Of a stretch of 64,000 nucleotides of DNA, positions 62,415-64,000 are shown in pieces. Positions within the stretch are counted from its first letter, which is position 1. Each line of letters opens with the position of its first letter. Position numbers and translations under genes: made by a program. This DNA is from Zeaxanthinibacter enoshimensis (GTDB lineage Bacteria > Bacteroidota > Bacteroidia > Flavobacteriales > Flavobacteriaceae). The DNA lies in NCBI RefSeq assembly GCF_004362865.1, contig NZ_SNYI01000002.1, positions 1 through 64,000 of the forward strand, written 5' to 3'. Under the pieces are notes generated by a model. The model saw nothing but the letters and a program-made list of their open reading frames with translations, was not told the origin of the DNA and searched no databases.

Positions 62415-64000
62415 ATGAGAAGTTTTAGAACAGAAATAGAGAATCCCATAGTAGAGCGAGATATCCTGGAACTGGATCGCAAGATCCGTGAGTTTAAGGA
62501 GGGAAAAGTTGACGAGGAGAAATTCAGGAGTCTCAGGCTTGCGCGGGGGGTATATGGCCAGAGACAGCAGGGGGTGCAGATGGTGAGGATCAAACTTCCT
62601 TACGGGAAGGTCACGGCACACCAGCTCAGGAGGATTGCCGATGTAGCGGATGAATATTCGACCGGGCGGCTGCATATCACCACCCGCCAGGATATACAGA
62701 TCCATTACGTGGACCTGGAACGCACCCCGGAACTATGGGCAGAACTGGAAAGGGACCAGGTTACCCTTAGGGAAGCCTGTGGAAATACGGTTCGTAATGT
62801 AACCGCCAGTGAAACGGCCGGTATTGATCCCGAAGAACCCTTTGATGTATCCCCGTATGCCCAGGCAGTATTTGAATATTTCCTGAGAAACCCGGTAGGG
62901 CAGGAAATGGGCAGGAAGTTCAAAGTGTCTTTTTCTGCCTCGGACAGGGATACCGGGTTGTCCTATATGCATGATCTTGGCTTTATCGCCAAGCTGCAGC
63001 AAGGGGAAAGAGGTTTTAAAGTAATGCTTGGAGGCGGACTTGGTTCTCAGCCCCGGCATGCTGATACCCTATATGAATTCCTTCCTGCGGACAAGATCAT
63101 TCCCCTGATGGAAGGTGTTATCCGGGTATTTGACCGTTACGGCGAACGCAAGAGCCGGGCTAAGGCACGGATGAAGTTCTTACTGAAAGACCTGGGACTG
63201 CAAGGGTTTAAAACCCTGTTGGAAGAGGAACAGACAGCCCTTCCCCACCGGAATTACCCAATAGATGCCGCAGCATACCCAGCGGTTAAAGAGCCGTCCA
63301 GGGAAGCACCACTTGTTGAAATCCAGGATGAAGAGGGTTTTGAATTGTGGAAAAAGACCAATCTCGTCACCCAGAAACAACCCGGGTATGTTGCCATAGG
63401 GATCAAGGTGATGCTAGGTGATTTCTATACAGATAAAGCCAGGCAACTGGCAGACCTGGTAGAACAGTACGCCGGGGGCGAGATACGGCTGTCATTACGG
63501 CAGAATATCCTGTTGCCCTATGTCCCGGAGAATTCCCTTCCTTTCTTCTATGAAGAATTGCGGAAGCTCGGGTTTGCAGAGGCGGGGTATAACAAGGCCC
63601 TTGATATCACTGCCTGCCCCGGAACAGATACCTGTAACCTGGGGATTGCCAGCAGTACCGGTATTGCTGCCGAACTGGAGCGGGTCATCCGCTCAGAGTA
63701 CCCGCACTATACAGCCAACCCGGATGTGGTCATTAAGATCAGTGGTTGTATGAATGCCTGTGGCCAGCATAATATGGCCCATATCGGTTTCCAGGGCATG
63801 TCTGTCCGGACCCCTGATAAAAAGGTAGCGCCTGCCTTACAGGTATTGCTGGGGGGTGGCAACCTGGGGAACGGCCGGGGGAGGTTTGCCGATAAGGTGA
63901 TCAAGGTCCCGAGTAAAAGAGGGCCGGCTGCGCTGAGGTTGATCCTGGATGATTACGAAGCTCATGGTAAGGGAGCGAGCTACGACGATTACTATGCCGA
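62415..64000 (+). CDS. Sulfite reductase, sirohaem/[4Fe-4S] subunit (runs off the edge)
   Basis: At least 528 residues; no stop before the window end. Start ATG at 62415, 14 nt after the operator-like palindrome. Two ferredoxin-like half domains (about 55-130 and 320-385) flank sirohaem domains; GRLHITTRQDIQIHYV is the substrate-site Arg region. The cluster ligands lie in CPGTDTCNLG (C-x5-C) and SGCMNACGQH (C-x3-C) near residues 400-450. It completes sulfate assimilation after cysH. Nitrite reductase is an alternative, but the sulfate-gene context favours sulfite. Confidence 0.92.
   Translation, partial: MRSFRTEIENPIVERDILELDRKIREFKEGKVDEEKFRSLRLARGVYGQRQQGVQMVRIKLPYGKVTAHQLRRIADVADEYSTGRLHITTRQDIQIHYVDLERTPELWAELERDQVTLREACGNTVRNVTASETAGIDPEEPFDVSPYAQAVFEYFLRNPVGQEMGRKFKVSFSASDRDTGLSYMHDLGFIAKLQQGERGFKVMLGGGLGSQPRHADTLYEFLPADKIIPLMEGVIRVFDRYGERKSRAKARMKFLLKDLGLQGFKTLLEEEQTALPHRNYPIDAAAYPAVKEPSREAPLVEIQDEEGFELWKKTNLVTQKQPGYVAIGIKVMLGDFYTDKARQLADLVEQYAGGEIRLSLRQNILLPYVPENSLPFFYEELRKLGFAEAGYNKALDITACPGTDTCNLGIASSTGIAAELERVIRSEYPHYTANPDVVIKISGCMNACGQHNMAHIGFQGMSVRTPDKKVAPALQVLLGGGNLGNGRGRFADKVIKVPSKRGPAALRLILDDYEAHGKGASYDDYYA

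Overview
The window is chromosomal DNA from a member of the Bacteroidota, almost certainly Flavobacteriaceae. Several things point there: promoter -7 boxes of the form TAnnTTTG, few Shine-Dalgarno sites, typical gene families (DUF6089, DUF5686 with a carboxypeptidase regulatory domain, GH3 adenylating enzyme, a folK-deoxynucleoside kinase fusion), and the conserved blocks pdxJ/CBS/nadK/DUF6089/uppS/bamA/ompH/ompH/murI and etfBA/bifunctional nuclease/CNT/thyA. The exact genus cannot be read from the sequence.

Layout. 1-2.6 kb: an A+T-rich integron-like array on the minus strand. It consists of a tyrosine recombinase, an attI-like half site, two complete gene cassettes separated by attC-like structures, and the start of a third cassette running off the left edge. 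2.9-5.6 kb: a membrane glycosyltransferase overlapping a GH26-like hydrolase, probably an exopolysaccharide pair. 5.85-6.9 kb: a five-copy 155-bp tandem repeat carrying tRNA-3'-end-like blocks, then tRNA-Leu(TAA), tRNA-Gly(GCC) and a tRNA-Gly fragment. 7.0-12.4 kb: mutS, a second tandem repeat array (about 100-112 bp units), a TrmH-like methyltransferase and a folK-dNK fusion. 12.5-21.5 kb: sppA, a YhhQ-type transporter, an AsmA-like protein, a TVP38 membrane protein, DUF2797, a GH3 enzyme and a small hydrolase. 21.5-25 kb: clpX, clpP and tig. 25-35.2 kb: a holin-like membrane protein, a hydrolase, pdxJ, a CBS protein, nadK, then the envelope run DUF6089-uppS-bamA-ompH-ompH, a terminator, and murI.

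35.2-43.1 kb holds folate/thymidylate and ergothioneine genes: folA, a 2TM protein, a class V aminotransferase, a CBM48 protein, egtD, egtB, thyA, a nucleoside transporter and a bifunctional nuclease. 43-54.3 kb holds etfA/etfB, pdhB, a DUF5686 outer-membrane protein, membrane pyrophosphatase, a MgtC/DUF4010 protein, an App1-like phosphatase and a second deoxynucleoside kinase.

54.3-64 kb is a sulfur and methionine region. metK sits behind a SAM-II-like leader. A trifunctional metX-aspartokinase-homoserine dehydrogenase gene sits behind a SAM-I riboswitch and is followed by a sulfhydrylase. Then come an Rrf2 regulator with four clustered cysteines, DUF2061, cysH and a sulfite reductase that runs off the right edge. 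A shared palindrome, CCTATTAArTyTATAGG, precedes DUF2061 and the sulfite reductase and is a good candidate operator for the Rrf2 protein.

The most unusual element is the integron-like array. Each complete cassette begins and ends with its own 15-nt sequence, complementary at 14 of 15 positions, which is the signature expected of attC-bearing circular cassettes. The recombinase, however, lacks the IntI-specific insertion and lies in the same orientation as the cassettes.
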